64,000 nt of DNA from the NCBI GenBank assembly GCA_034440635.1, contig JAOTON010001138.1:234501-298500 (forward strand). Direction: 5' to 3'. Numbering within the stretch: position 1 is the first letter of the stretch; the number at the start of each line of letters is the position of its first letter. Source of the stretch: Lepas anatifera. Its lineage: Eukaryota; Arthropoda; Thecostraca; Lepadidae. A program made the translations under genes and the position numbers. This document shows, piece by piece, positions 31,619 to 41,628 of the stretch. The notes below the pieces were generated by a model, which was not told where the DNA came from, searched no databases, and saw nothing but the letters and a program-made list of their open reading frames with translations.

Positions 31619-34600
31619 GTGACTGAGAGGAGAGGTTAGACCGTTGGCTGTCGAATCTGCGCGTTGGGAACCGTGAAATAATATCCCCGGCACAACTGAG
31701 AAATCACGCCGGGGCTCTGCTCACCAGCGCGAAGGGAACTGGGGACTCTTTGTGAAACAACATTTTGTGATATGACATATTTCGAATATGTTGCTCATTT
31801 GGCTGGCTCGTTCGCTACTTCGCTGTGCTTCTGAACACCACAGTCTTGGAGCTAAAACGATGTTGTTATTCTCATTGTATTGGAAACTGTCTGTAGATTC
31901 TATTTTGCGCAGTTAAAACTAGTTTTCATTAGCCAAATTGGAAACATAGGTCTAAGACAAGGCGCAATTTCTTTTGCAAATAGTTTTGAGCCTTTTAATT
32001 CTCGGACGTTCAGGTCCCAAATGAATTGAGACGGAGCCAAATGTCAGCGCCCAGGGATAAGCTCTTTATGTTGACTTTCAAAATACGTTTTGGATTCGTG
32101 GAATAATTTTTTCGTAGTTTCAATATGTTGCAAAATGTTGAGCAATGTCTTTGCAGCAGATAACAAGAAATTTGTCGAAAAGAAGGTAAAAAGAAAAGGG
32201 TTTCGTAGAAAATCGATATAAGCTTTTACGCACCAAAGCATTAAAAACAGTGCACCAATGTGTCGAAGCTATTTAGTATTGATATTTGAGTGATATCATG
32301 TGATTGTAAATTTGTATTTTGAGGCGTCTTACCAAAAAAATCTGAATTGTGTCTCGGACCTTGAAAGGCGTAAAATACAAGGGATTTGTAAAGAAATCCA
32401 ATATTAGAAAGGCAAATATCCGTCTAGCTCATTCTCCTTGCCGCGCTGATTTCTTTTTCTTCGAAAACACTCGGCACAAAAGGCATGGCCTTGATTGAAT
32501 CGGCTGTGCTCACCCGAGGCTTGGTGCGCATCAGCGTGCGGGGTGCTCACGGTGTATCTGTTCTCCATCGGGTGGTGTCGTCGCCGTCTATCAGGGCTCC
32601 ATCGAATGACATCAGCGCGGGCGTGTCCAGCTGCTGTCTGCTGTGGCGCTGAACTGTCGCACGGTGTTGAAGGCGGTGAAAGGCTGCGGTCCCCCTGCGG
32701 CCCCGGGCAGCCGGGGGTGGGGTTGATGTCGCCGCTTTCTCGTAACCGGGCGTCGTCCATTAGTCGGCCGGTTGTCTGGTACCACCGGAGATACCGTTCA
32801 TGCCAGAGGAAGGCGTTGAACCTGGTTCCCGCCCCACTCCAATTGGAGCCGCCTGGCACTGGGGGGTGGAACTGGGGGGGGGACACGGAACTCTTCCTTA
32901 AATCAGAAATTTTAACACTAAACCTATGGCTTTGACTGGAAAGAAATGGGTTGAAAAGCCCATGGTACCCCTCCCCCTATATTCGGACGTTCTGCCGTCA
33001 CTGCCGCTTGGATTATTTGCTAAACTGTAAGAACTATCGTGCTCTCGCGGCTCTTGCACCGGCGTCTTGCAAAGCTCTCAAATCTGTTTAGATTTTTCCA
33101 TAGTTCCAGGAAGAGCTCCAAACGGTTGTTATTTGCGAGACATAATATATTGAGGGTCAAAATTTTAAAACAGAATCTGGGATCGCAAAGTTGTGTCAGT
33201 GCACGTACACTTTGTTTGTGCGGCTTCAGGAAGATTTGCATGTTGTATCCGGCAACCTGTGGTTTAGAACTAGGAATGCTCACGTTCTGGTGGCGTCGTT
33301 ATTATGAGAAATGTCTTAATAATCTAACACAGGCTGATAAAAAACGCCCGGGTAGATATTTTTGTGATAACTTCGCAAACATAACCATAACTATCTATTT
33401 TCCACTTTCACACATATTTTGGATTTGAGCATATTCACGATCGATGCAAATGCCACAAAAGGATGGTATAATTCAAGGCACCTCTCGTGTCTTCTGCATG
33501 CTGTGAATATGAACATGGACTGATCACAGCCGCACCGAGCCCGCCCCGCCCCGCCCCGCCCCACCCGCTGCTCTCGAGTCATCAAGAAAGGCAAGCCACA
33601 GTCATCCGCATGCCCTTGAATTTCGGATGGTGGAGTAAATCGTTTTGAATCGAATATAAATTGTTGATATGCCTTTCCAACTGGAAATGAACTTCAGAAT
33701 TTGATTTGCATTCTTTCGTAAATAAGGTCATTTTACTATATGGAGAGATGACATCGCATCTACATTTTGTTCAGAAAGCAATACGCCGTTCGCTCTAATT
33801 TTATACATCAGCGTATATTCAACGCCTTTGAACAAAGTTTGGCCCCAATGCAGGTTTGGAAAAATGTGTACGCGATTGGGCATTGTCAGAAGACGGGCAT
33901 CTTTTGCAGATGTTCAGTGCACTTCCATGAGACAAATTACACGCTCCTGAAATAAAATCCAGAACTGATGGGACAGTTTTGAGAAGCATGCGATCTAAGA
34001 GAACCTCAGTGTAGAGAATGAAACCCGTCAAAGTCACCTGGGACCCCCAGGAGTGCACATTTGAGCTTGTGGGATTCCTAGATGATTTGGCATTGTGGAA
34101 TAGCCCCCTCAATTTTGAACTTTGAAGCAGGCGAAAATGTAATACCGAGATCTTTGGATGCCATGAAATATGCCAAAAGTGGTTTTTCGACGCGCTCTAA
34201 GAAACTCTTATCTCAGTTCAAAACCCAATTTAAAGGTTGGTCACTCCCTTTAAGGAGATGCATAAAAATTATCTGAACCAAGACTACACAAGATTTTCAT
34301 ATGATATCAAGTTTGAGCTTCCATAAGATAAAATATTCATTGATCGTATCTTGATAAAGTAGCACGGATGAGGCATGGATAATGTATTGCATCCTCGCCC
34401 GGCTGTTCTCTTTGGGCACTTCCATATGAATGTACGGTATTCGCCGAGCTTCCTCGCAGTGGCAGAGCTGATCACTAAATGTAATTGTGGTGGCTAGCTG
34501 TGCTTGACAGCCATGCATCGGCCTTTATATGTAACGATGCAGCAGACTAATTCAATCCAATTTAGTTTTTAAGTTGAAAATGTGTTTAATGGCCAAATAT

Positions 34601-34668
34601 TGATGTTTAATTCGAGGCCCTGTTACTCTGTGATCAATAATGTGTGATTTTAGCTATTGTATTATGAT
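31619..34668. other. unassigned sequence
   Basis: Minus-strand 32404-32886 is open for 160 codons with no recognised domain; the opposite strand is open for 146 codons over the same place, which argues for composition and not coding. A (CCCCG)n tract lies at 33540-33562. Confidence 0.35.
33540..33562. repeat. CCCCG pentanucleotide tract
   Basis: Four to five CCCCG units in a row. The complementary strand is G-rich in runs of four and could form a G-quadruplex. Confidence 0.8.
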
Positions 34669-34758
34669 GATTCTGATGAAGGGCTGTGCCAGAATATATA
34701 ATCTTAGTGTATAAGCTCCATTTTGCATGCGACATTCGAGGAGGCAGGCCATTCAACT
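34669..34758 (+). repeat. dispersed repeat with hammerhead-like core, copy X
   Basis: GATTCTGATGAAGGGCTGTG followed by CCAGAATATATAAT is nearly identical to copy Y (7158-7236, minus) over 35 bases, with looser similarity for another 50 through ATTCGAGGAGGCAGGCCA. Homology starts abruptly at GATTCTGATGA; upstream flanks are unrelated. The CTGATGA and GAA core elements are present. The AT hairpin after GAA is less regular than in copy Y. Confidence 0.5.
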
Positions 34759-36393
34759 TAAATCATGCTCGTAGGCTCAGTACTGCCAAGTCTTTCAAAT
34801 TAGTTATTACTTTATTTTAGTGATGTCTGCGAAAACCGTACCTAAGCCCAATTATGGAGGGCCAGGTTCAGACCATGAAATGCTCCAAATGTAACTACTT
34901 TTTATAGTTTTTTTGCACTTGTTTCCTTTATCAGCAGGCCGATAAAAGCTTGAACTCCGTCGATCCTGCCGTATTATGATGCAGTATCCGACCCATGTAT
35001 GGAAAGGTGAGTTAGCGCGACTTCTATTAGTTTTGCAAACACCAGCCTTAATACGCCCGACCCAGCACAGTCGTTTTATTGCGATATCTGATGCAGTTCA
35101 GTCACGCACCAGTAATTTTCCTTCGCCTGGGTATTTGATCCCGCCATAAACATGTTATTTCGTGGAATTCATCGCCCAAAGCTGCCTTGAATGCGTAGAA
35201 AATGTAGTATTGCTTATTCAGGCCCATGTTAAGGAAACGTGCTATTGTTTTGAATTCGACGCTGGGACTGGTCAGAATGAAATACTGATGTGCTAGCTTT
35301 CTCTGTGGCCGAGCCAAAAGTGTTATTCCCCATATTGTCAGCATTTTGGTGCACATTTATTGTGGAGCCGGCGGCGGCTTTATTGCTGCCTGATTGAAGT
35401 GTTGCCGCTGCTGGTATTACTCCTGCGTGTTCCGACTTCGGGCAGAGCAGTAGGTTGGGCGGTAGAGGGGCGGTCTGCGCTGGGGAGAGGTGCACTTACC
35501 TAGCTGTCATACCTGCTGCCGTTCACCATGGTGGGTCGTCAGCCGCGCTCGTACTCAACTTCCAAAGTGCCCGCGAATGAAGCTGAAGCTTCTTCCGACT
35601 GGTGTGCTCGGGCAGTCATGGTTTTCGTCTCTCTGGAGGCTCGCACTCGCTCGGACCAAGCCGCCTCAGTAATAATATAAACTGCAGCCGTCTTCCATTT
35701 GGTAGCACAGCGGTCCCCTGAGGAATTACCGCTCTCCCGCCAGCTCCAGCTGCCTAACTGATACGACTTAAAAGCCTTTTGAACGGGTAAGACAAAGTTC
35801 TTAGCTGGACCGGTCGCCGGGAACCTTTGGAGCGGAGCTGTTTTCCGCGTGGTGGCGTCGTTCTGGAAATGGATAGGTCGTCAGCGGGCAGGCTAGGAGC
35901 GACCTTTGCGGTGCTGCTTGGTGGGTGGTGGTGGGGCAGCGCTAAAGCGGCGGCTGTTCAGGCCTTTGTCGCCGTACGGTTCAGGGTTGTGCCGCCGGAA
36001 GCCATTTGCGGATCGACCTGGGTGTTGTAATGGCGAGCTGGGGCGCTTTGTTGTCTGATCGTCAGCTTTGTGACACTTGGTGACCTGACAAGGAGCCCAG
36101 CCGCGCCGGTAGTTGCGATTGTTGTCACCAGCGCTACCTGCCTCCTCTTTTGTTTCGTTCTTCCGGTTGTCTGCTGTTTCGAGACCGATGTGTTTGGGCC
36201 AATTGAAATATGTAGGCTTTTCGTATGGCTGAGACGGAGGCGTCAGTATAAATTGCCGAGCGGAAAGGCGCGACGCTGGAGCGAACAATTACAAAGGAAA
36301 TCGTTATTTCAGGAAAGACAGGAAACGAAAGGCATGCTCAAATAGTCGAATTTTTGTGACCTTTCCTTTTCACTTTCTTTTTCATAGCTTTTG
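34759..36393. other. unassigned sequence with a possible start region near 35.5 kb
   Basis: CACCATGG at 35526-35533 is a good initiation context on both strands. The plus strand reads 50 codons from ATG 35529 (MVGRQPRSYSTSK...) to a stop. On the minus strand the complement of 35496-35507 gives AG|GTAAGTGCA, a strong donor. 35820-36060 is GC-rich. No protein family is recognised. Confidence 0.25.
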
Positions 36394-36407
36394 AATGTGC
36401 TGATTTT
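36394..36407. repeat. left target-site duplication of the PLE
   Basis: AATGTGCTGATTTT is repeated exactly at 40378-40391. The first AA may belong to the element end, so the duplication is 12-14 bp. Confidence 0.9.
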
Positions 36408-36824
36408 AAGTAGTTAGAAATGTTTTCGGGATATTAGTCTGGGTTATTTGATGAAAAGTTTAAACTTCCGAATATTTCGAGTTTATTGATAGCTCTTTTT
36501 CAACGGAATGTCGATCATGAACAGCCAAGTTTTTCAAACACAATGTCATCTTCATCACTTGAGTTCCCTTCCTACATACCTCTCATTTAAATGAAGTATA
36601 TTACGTATTCTTGCATTTCCGCTGAACCATTAAACGCCTATTCGCTAAACGGCACAAATAATGACAAATAACACGTTTTTGCAATTCCCGCCGAACCATT
36701 AAACGCCTATTCGCTAAAAGGCACAAATAATGACAAATAACCCGTTCCTTATATACACGTTTCACTAGCTCACAGCCCCTACTATTGATTTTGTTTTTCC
36801 CTGATTTTGTCCAATCCTGTTGAA
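36408..36824 (-). repeat. inverted 5' terminal copy (pLTR) of the PLE
   Basis: This is the reverse complement of 39928-40344, both 417 bp long, with only a few differences. It lacks the last ~35 bases of the direct copy (the part after CTACTT). It pairs with the adjoining direct copy to form a hairpin with arms of about 369 bp and a 48-base loop (36777-36824). Confidence 0.95.
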
Positions 36825-36845
36825 GCTGTGAGCTAGTGAAACGTG

Positions 36846-36852
36846 TATATAA
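36846..36852 (+). promoter_or_regulatory. TATA-like box in the left pLTR
   Basis: TATATAA followed by GG sits about 20 bases from the start of the direct copy and about 365 bases before the first ATG. The same box is at 39997-40003 in the right copy. It could drive element transcription, but nothing in the sequence shows a start site. Confidence 0.4.
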
Positions 36853-36860
36853 GGAACGGG

Positions 36861-36995
36861 TTATTTGTCATTATTTGTGCCTTTTAGCGAATAGGCGTTT
36901 AATGGTTCGGCGGGAATTGCAAAAACGTGTTATTTGTCATTATTTGTGCCGTTTAGCGAATAGGCGTTTAATGGTTCAGCGGAATTGCAAGAATA
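36861..36995. repeat. internal 69 bp tandem duplication within the pLTR
   Basis: TTATTTGTCATTATTTGTGC begins at 36861 and again at 36930, each followed by TTTAGCGAATAGGCGTTTAA and AATGGTTC(A/G)GCGG. All three terminal copies of the element carry the duplication. Confidence 0.95.
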
Positions 36996-37215
36996 CGTAA
37001 TATACTTCATTTAAATGAGAGGTATGTAGGAAGGGAACTCAAGTGATGAAGATGACATTGTGTTTGAAAAACTTGGCTGTTCATGATAGACATTCCGTTG
37101 AAAAAGAGCTATCAATAAACTCGAAATATTCGGAAGTTTAAACTTTTCATCAAATAACCCAGACTAATATCCCGAAAACATTTCTAACTACTTGACAACA
37201 GTTTCTGGGAAAAAT

Positions 37216-39090
37216 ATGACTCTTAAAACGTATATAACTAACCTCTACGGGAGGAGAATCTACCAACTTACCACAGCACTTAAATCGATCAAAACAAAAC
37301 TGTCAAACCTTTCGAACCACATCATCTTCCTGAAGCGATGCCGAGATAACGGAGTGATACCTAAAGGACTTAGGTTGAAAACGACTCTTCCCGGGATTCG
37401 TGCAGAAACGGTGAAACGGAAAGCGGAAAATGCCTTTGTTAAGGAAGCGTTGAAGCTAGCAAAAAACAGCAAAAGCGAGGAATTAAAACGCAAAAGGTAC
37501 GTGGAGATTTCACTGAGAAACACCCTGTCGAGGCCAGATTTTATAATTATTGAAAGAGTAACATCCAAAGCAGGGGACAATGCATTCCTTAGAAAGAAGA
37601 GCAGCCAAGTTAAGAAGTTTGATAATCTCATGAGGGAAAAGCGTAGCCTTGATCCTATCCCAAGAAGCTTAGTCAAATCAACCGTAGTGAATTTAAGCGA
37701 ACAACCTCTTAGTAACTCAGAAGGTCAAGTCTTGGAAAAAGGATTAGGATTTGCACCAGCCCCAAAGAAGATTCCTAAAAGGAAATAATTTGTGCGGTCG
37801 AGTCAGCACTAACCAAAAAGCCGAAGTGGAAGCGAACATTATACGGACTAAAGTGGCACGCATACTTCAGACATCCAGCGCCCCAAAGGATAACTTAACT
37901 CAGGACGAACGGAAAGCACTTAAATCCCTTCAGGACAGGAATGACATAAAAATACTCAAGGCAGATAAAGGAAACACAACAGTGATTCTGTCTGCAGAAC
38001 AATATAAACAAAAAGTTAATGAGCTGTTGAACGATGGCGCTTATCAAGAGATTAGGAAAGACCCCACACGGATTAAAGAGCGGAAAATAAGTGAACTGCT
38101 AGCTAAGTTTGAAAAGGAGGGAAAAATAGATCCTGCACTTACGAAAGCCCTGAAGCCACGTAACTCAGTTGCGCCCAGATTTTATGGACTTCCAAAAATC
38201 CATAAAGATGGCGTACCTCTAAGACCCATCACATCCATGATTGACTCTCCAGCCTACAGTCTCGCGTCCTACTTAACCAGAATCATTAGTCCAGCAATCG
38301 GAAAGACAGAGTGTGCTGTATCAAACTCGGCCTCTTTAGCCACAGACATTCGGAAGATTAATGTTCGAGAGGGAGACTTGCTAGTGAGTTTCGACGTGAC
38401 ACAACTCTACACAAGAGTGCCAGTGCTCGAAGCAGTTGATGTGACATGCCAAAAACTTAGCGAAGATCCAACCTTGTGTGATAGGACGCCTCTCTCAGTT
38501 GAAACATTGCGGGAACTTATGATTGCCTGTCTGGACTGCAGATATTTTAAGGTGAATGGAAAATTTTTCGAACAGCGGGAGGGGAGCTCCCATGGGTCTC
38601 AGCCTATCGGTGGTACTAGCGAATAGCTATATGGAGCACATAGAAACAGAAGCACTTAACACTGCTAGGCTGAAGCCAAGATTATGGCGTCGATACGTAG
38701 ACGACGTTTTAGTCATATGGCAGCACGGTTTGAGCACGCTTTCTGGATTCCATGACCATATCAACAGCCTATCAAGAAACATTCAGTTCACACTAGAAAC
38801 GGAGCAGGGAGGAACTCTAAGCTTCCTAGACATGAAAATCTCCAAGGATTCAGGAAGACTAAAGACATCGGTTTTTAGAAAAGAAACTGCGTCAAACTTA
38901 TACATCAGACACGATTCTCACCATGCTTCAAGCATTAAAGCAGGAATCATTTCTTGTCTTGGTGCCAGGGCAAAGAACCTAAGCACAGACCCAGTGTCCT
39001 TAAAAAACGAGATGATTGCACTGAAAGGAATCTTCAAAGAAAACGGATACCCAAAACGGTTCGTCGATAAGGCCCTCAAGCGGACGGTTG
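37216..39090 (+). pseudogene. PLE reverse transcriptase region (frameshifted)
   Basis: Encodes the RT that would copy element RNA at a chromosomal break. ATG 37216 is the first in frame. The N-terminal part contains HIIFLKRCRDNGVIPKGL and ends in GLGFAPAPKKIP, both typical of the PLE region before the RT core. The RT core shows ILKADKGNTTVIL (about 37954), FYGLPKIHKDGVPLRPITSM (about 38180-38240), SFDVTQLYTRVP with the motif A Asp at 38393-38395, GAPMG (motif B area, about 38583) and RRYVDDVLVIW with the catalytic YVDD at 38694-38705. Catalytic residues are intact. Frame breaks lie at 37777-37788 (stop TAA), in the A5 run 37815-37819, in the G-rich run 38577-38586 and between about 39085 and 39120. 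Three lie in or beside homopolymers, so sequencing error is possible. Confidence 0.9.
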
Positions 39091-39109
39091 AAGCAGCTGG
39101 GGTACCAAC

Positions 39110-39370
39110 CAACGAGGTCACCAACGGGAGGAGCAGGAGCAAGAAGAAGCTGCTACACACACCCGCCAACAGGAGGAACAGGAGCAAGACGAAGCGATCA
39201 CGAGAACCAACCGACAGGAGCAGTAGGAGCGAGCCGACACGACCACGAACAACTGTCAACAGGAGGAGCAGGAGCGAGCCGAAACGACCACGAGCAACAA
39301 TCAACAGGAGGAGCGAGACGAAGAGCAGCCGCAGCGAAGACAGCAAAGACCGCAGGAGCAAGGAGAGACG
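39110..39370 (+). repeat. Gln/Glu-rich linker built from an in-frame minisatellite
   Basis: CAACAGGAGGAGCAGGAGC-like words recur at about 39118, 39170, 39210, 39258 and 39302, at steps of 42-51 bases. In the frame that leads into the endonuclease they encode QQEEQEQ(E/D) units separated by Thr/Asn-rich spacers. TAG at 39224-39226 interrupts that frame. The other two frames are also open here and give Arg/Ser-rich or Gly/Thr-rich products. Confidence 0.8.
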
Positions 39371-39869
39371 GAGCCACGGGACGCTGAAAAACATGAGTAT
39401 GTGTCAGTACCGTACATCAAAGGAGTCAGTGAGCGTATCAGTAGGGCATTACGTAATCATGGCTTAAAGGTTGCTCATAGTTCTAAGACTACCTTCAAAA
39501 GTTTACTGACGCATGTTAAGGATCCTATGAGTAAGGGAGAGAAAAGGGGGGCAGTTTATGAAATGAAATGCGAGTGTGGGTCAACATATATAGGGGAATC
39601 AGGTAGGCCGCTAGGGGTAAGGGTGGAGGGAGCATATAGGGGATATTCGGAACGGCAGGTTTTCTAAATCAGCAGTGTCATGTCATGTATATAGTTGTCG
39701 GAAGGATCTGAACCCTCGTGATGTTAAAATTGTTGCAGTAGAGCAAAAATCCGTAAGAAGGTCTGTTAGGGAAGCGATAGAAATTAGAATAAGGGAAGCG
39801 GATATAAATCGGGATAGGGGAAACGTTACACTTAACCCAATTTGGGACCCCGTTTTAGAAGCATTGTAG
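39370..39869 (+). pseudogene. PLE GIY-YIG endonuclease region (frameshifted)
   Basis: This domain nicks the target DNA for PLE insertion. The conserved lead-in VPYIKGVSERISRALRNHGL (from about 39407) is followed by the endonuclease core VYEMKCECGSTYIGESGR (about 39556-39609). This contains the CxC pair, the YIG motif and the GR-LGVRV helix start with its conserved Arg. A frameshift in the G-rich run 39622-39632 separates this from EH-GDIRNGR and SAVSCHVYS, then REAIEIRIRE with the putative catalytic Glu and LNPIWDPVL near the C-terminus. The stop is TAG at 39867-39869. Apart from the frameshift, all landmark residues expected for PLE GIY-YIG domains are visible. Confidence 0.9.
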
Positions 39870-39927
39870 GAGGATCGTCATGGCTGTAGGATTGTAGTAG
39901 TATTAGGATTATCATTGTTAACAAGAA

Positions 39928-40379
39928 TTCAACAGGATTGGACAAAATCAGGGAAAAACAAAATCAATAGTAGGGGCTGTGAGCTAGTGAAACGTGTATA
40001 TAAGGAACGGGTTATTTGTCATTATTTGTGCCTTTTAGCGAATAGGCGTTTAATGGTTCGGCGGGAATTGCAAAACGTGTTATTTGTCATTATTTGTGCC
40101 GTTTAGCGAATAGGCGTTTAATGGTTCAGCGGGAATTGCAAGAATACGTAATATACTTCATTTAAATGAGAGGTATGTAGGAAGGGAACTCAAGTGATGA
40201 AGATGACATTGTGTTTGAAAAACTTGGCTGTTCATGATCGACATTCCGTTGAAAAAGAGCTATCAATAAACTCGAAATATTCGGAAGTTTAAACTTTTCA
40301 TCAAATAACCCAGACTAATATCCCGAAAACATTTCTAACTACTTGACAACAGTTTCTGGGAAAAATATGACTCTTAAAA
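39928..40379 (+). repeat. right terminal copy (pLTR) of the PLE
   Basis: The longest terminal copy, beginning TTCAACAGGATTGG and ending ATGACTCTTAAAA, then running directly into the target-site duplication. 39928-39975 is represented on the left only at the hairpin loop. It contains TATATAA at 39997-40003 and the same 69 bp internal duplication. Confidence 0.95.
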
Positions 40380-40391
40380 TGTGCTGATTTT
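40378..40391. repeat. right target-site duplication of the PLE
   Basis: An exact copy of 36394-36407. Confidence 0.9.
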
Positions 40392-41205
40392 TACAAAAAG
40401 TGTGTTTCACTCCCTGAGAATACTTGTACTTAATAGGCAGCTCAGTGGATCGTTGAATAAGAGCCCATATTGTATCATTAGGTCCGTAGGGCGGTTTTTA
40501 AGTATATTCACGGCAAAATATTCTAAGTTTTCCGTAGCTAGCTTGTTTTTAGCTACGCTGAAAACTTAAGTGTCAAGCAGAGGAAAAAAACTTCAATTGG
40601 CTGATTACTCACCGTGTCGTCAGCGCTGGCGTCACACCAACAGCTGATAACTGTGGCCGCCTGACTGGGGTACATTTGGGGTACATTTCAGGTAGGTTTT
40701 TGGCAGTTCTCCACGGAAATGTTGAGTTTCAAGACAAATGATATATTGAGTACCGGGTTTTCTGGCATGCTTTACAACTTGGCTGTCTCAGTTAAAATCA
40801 CGTTACAAAGGTGCCACATTCCCTTTAAAGCACTCTAGAAAATGCCAGGAACGCGTTAAATAGAAAGAAAGACCGGGTTTAGATGTCTTTGAAATATTAG
40901 TTTGGACCGCGAGTGAATCTTACTCCACACGCGACGCCAACGGGCACCTTCGCAACCGTCCGAGCCGACGAGTTGGTTCCGCCCGGACTCCGTTGCTAGG
41001 TTTACTGGTCACTGATACGGGCGCCGTCGCGTGGCTCCGGTCGGTTGATGCGTTTACAAATTAAGACCGGCTCCTCTTGATCCAGACCCAGCGGCTTTCC
41101 GCTATGATACCCAGGTCGTCCTCTCTGTAGATTATTACTGAGCGAGCGCGTAGCGCCCGCGAGTACTGATCCTACATAAGGATACAATTTCCAGAGCCTG
41201 GAGGT
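40392..41205. other. unassigned flank of the PLE
   Basis: No gene is seen. Removing the PLE rejoins this flank to the sequence ending at 36393. Confidence 0.4.
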
Positions 41206-41628
41206 CCGCTACTTAGTCCGCTACTTGCGGACTCTCCAAATGGTAGCGGAGTAGGGTGAGTGTCTTTTTTAATCAAAAAGTAACGGGAAGCGGACTCAAG
41301 AGAATTCAAAACCGCTTCCGCTACTGACAGCCGGTAAAGGGGACCGCCACAGAAAAAAGAAATTGTAATGAATATATTTGTTTGAAATCAAATACAAAGA
41401 GAGTGACTGAATGTATTTATTGTGATTTTGCTCGCATATTTACAACAAAACTGCTTATTTATTTCCGATGTGGCATTGAGATAAGCAGTAGGCTTCCGTG
41501 ACACTTTAAGTAAAACAAGTTTTTGGACATTGTTTTAGTAGCGCTTTATAGTAAAAAAAAGCGGCGGTAGCGGAGTAGCGAGAGGTAGTAACTACCCAGC
41601 AAAACATTTTGTGGCCGTTATTTAGCTT
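41206..41628. mobile_element. possible AT-rich MITE with GTAGCGGAGTAG-type ends
   Basis: The left side carries GTCCGCTACTTAGTCCGCTA and GGTAGCGGAGTAG, and the right side GGCGGTAGCGGAGTAGCG. The right side read in reverse (CTCGCTACTCCGCTACCGCC) resembles the left end. The interior is AT-rich with no coding. The edges and any target duplication are not clear. Confidence 0.3.

Larger units (their letters stand above)
36825..37228 (+). repeat. left direct terminal copy (pLTR) of the PLE
   Basis: Matches 39976-40379 with three differences: one A in a homopolymer, one G in a homopolymer, and one substitution in CATGATAGAC versus CATGATCGAC. It starts abruptly at GCTGTGAGC, omitting the first 48 bases present in the right copy. 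The coding ATG (37216) lies within its last 13 bases. Confidence 0.95.
36408..40377 (+). mobile_element. Penelope-like retroelement (PLE), nearly full length
   Basis: A 3.97 kb element is flanked by a 12-14 bp exact duplication. The order is: inverted terminal copy (36408-36824), direct terminal copy (36825-37228), reverse transcriptase region (37216 to about 39090), Gln/Glu-rich linker, GIY-YIG endonuclease region (to 39869), short 3' sequence, direct terminal copy (39928-40379). Direct terminal copies with an extra inverted piece at the 5' side, plus a telomerase-like RT joined to GIY-YIG, are the hallmarks of endonuclease-bearing PLEs. The direct copies differ at about 3 of 404 positions, so the insertion is young. 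The reading frame is broken at five or more places, so this copy as given cannot make a full protein. The PLE clade is not assigned. Confidence 0.95.

Noticed and set aside
30419..31693. 424-codon minus-strand protein with 19-residue repeats
   Set aside because: A by-product of the 19 bp array (3 x 19 = 57 bp). The N-terminal non-repeat part is short and featureless.
32404..32886. 160-codon minus-strand hypothetical protein
   Set aside because: The opposite strand is open for a similar length and no motif or splice evidence supports it. It is kept only as a note.
36777..36824. Viral long terminal repeats or a retroviral provirus
   Set aside because: There is no gag, protease, integrase or envelope. 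The RT and GIY-YIG motifs and the inverted/direct terminal layout are those of a Penelope-like element.
39976..39995. GCTGTGAGCTAGTGAAAC in the PLE terminal repeat as a hammerhead ribozyme core
   Set aside because: It lacks one base of the CUGANGA core and no stem I partner is visible. The CAAGTGATGAAG word further along has G in place of the essential C3. No intact hammerhead core was found in the PLE terminal copies by eye; a covariance search would settle it.
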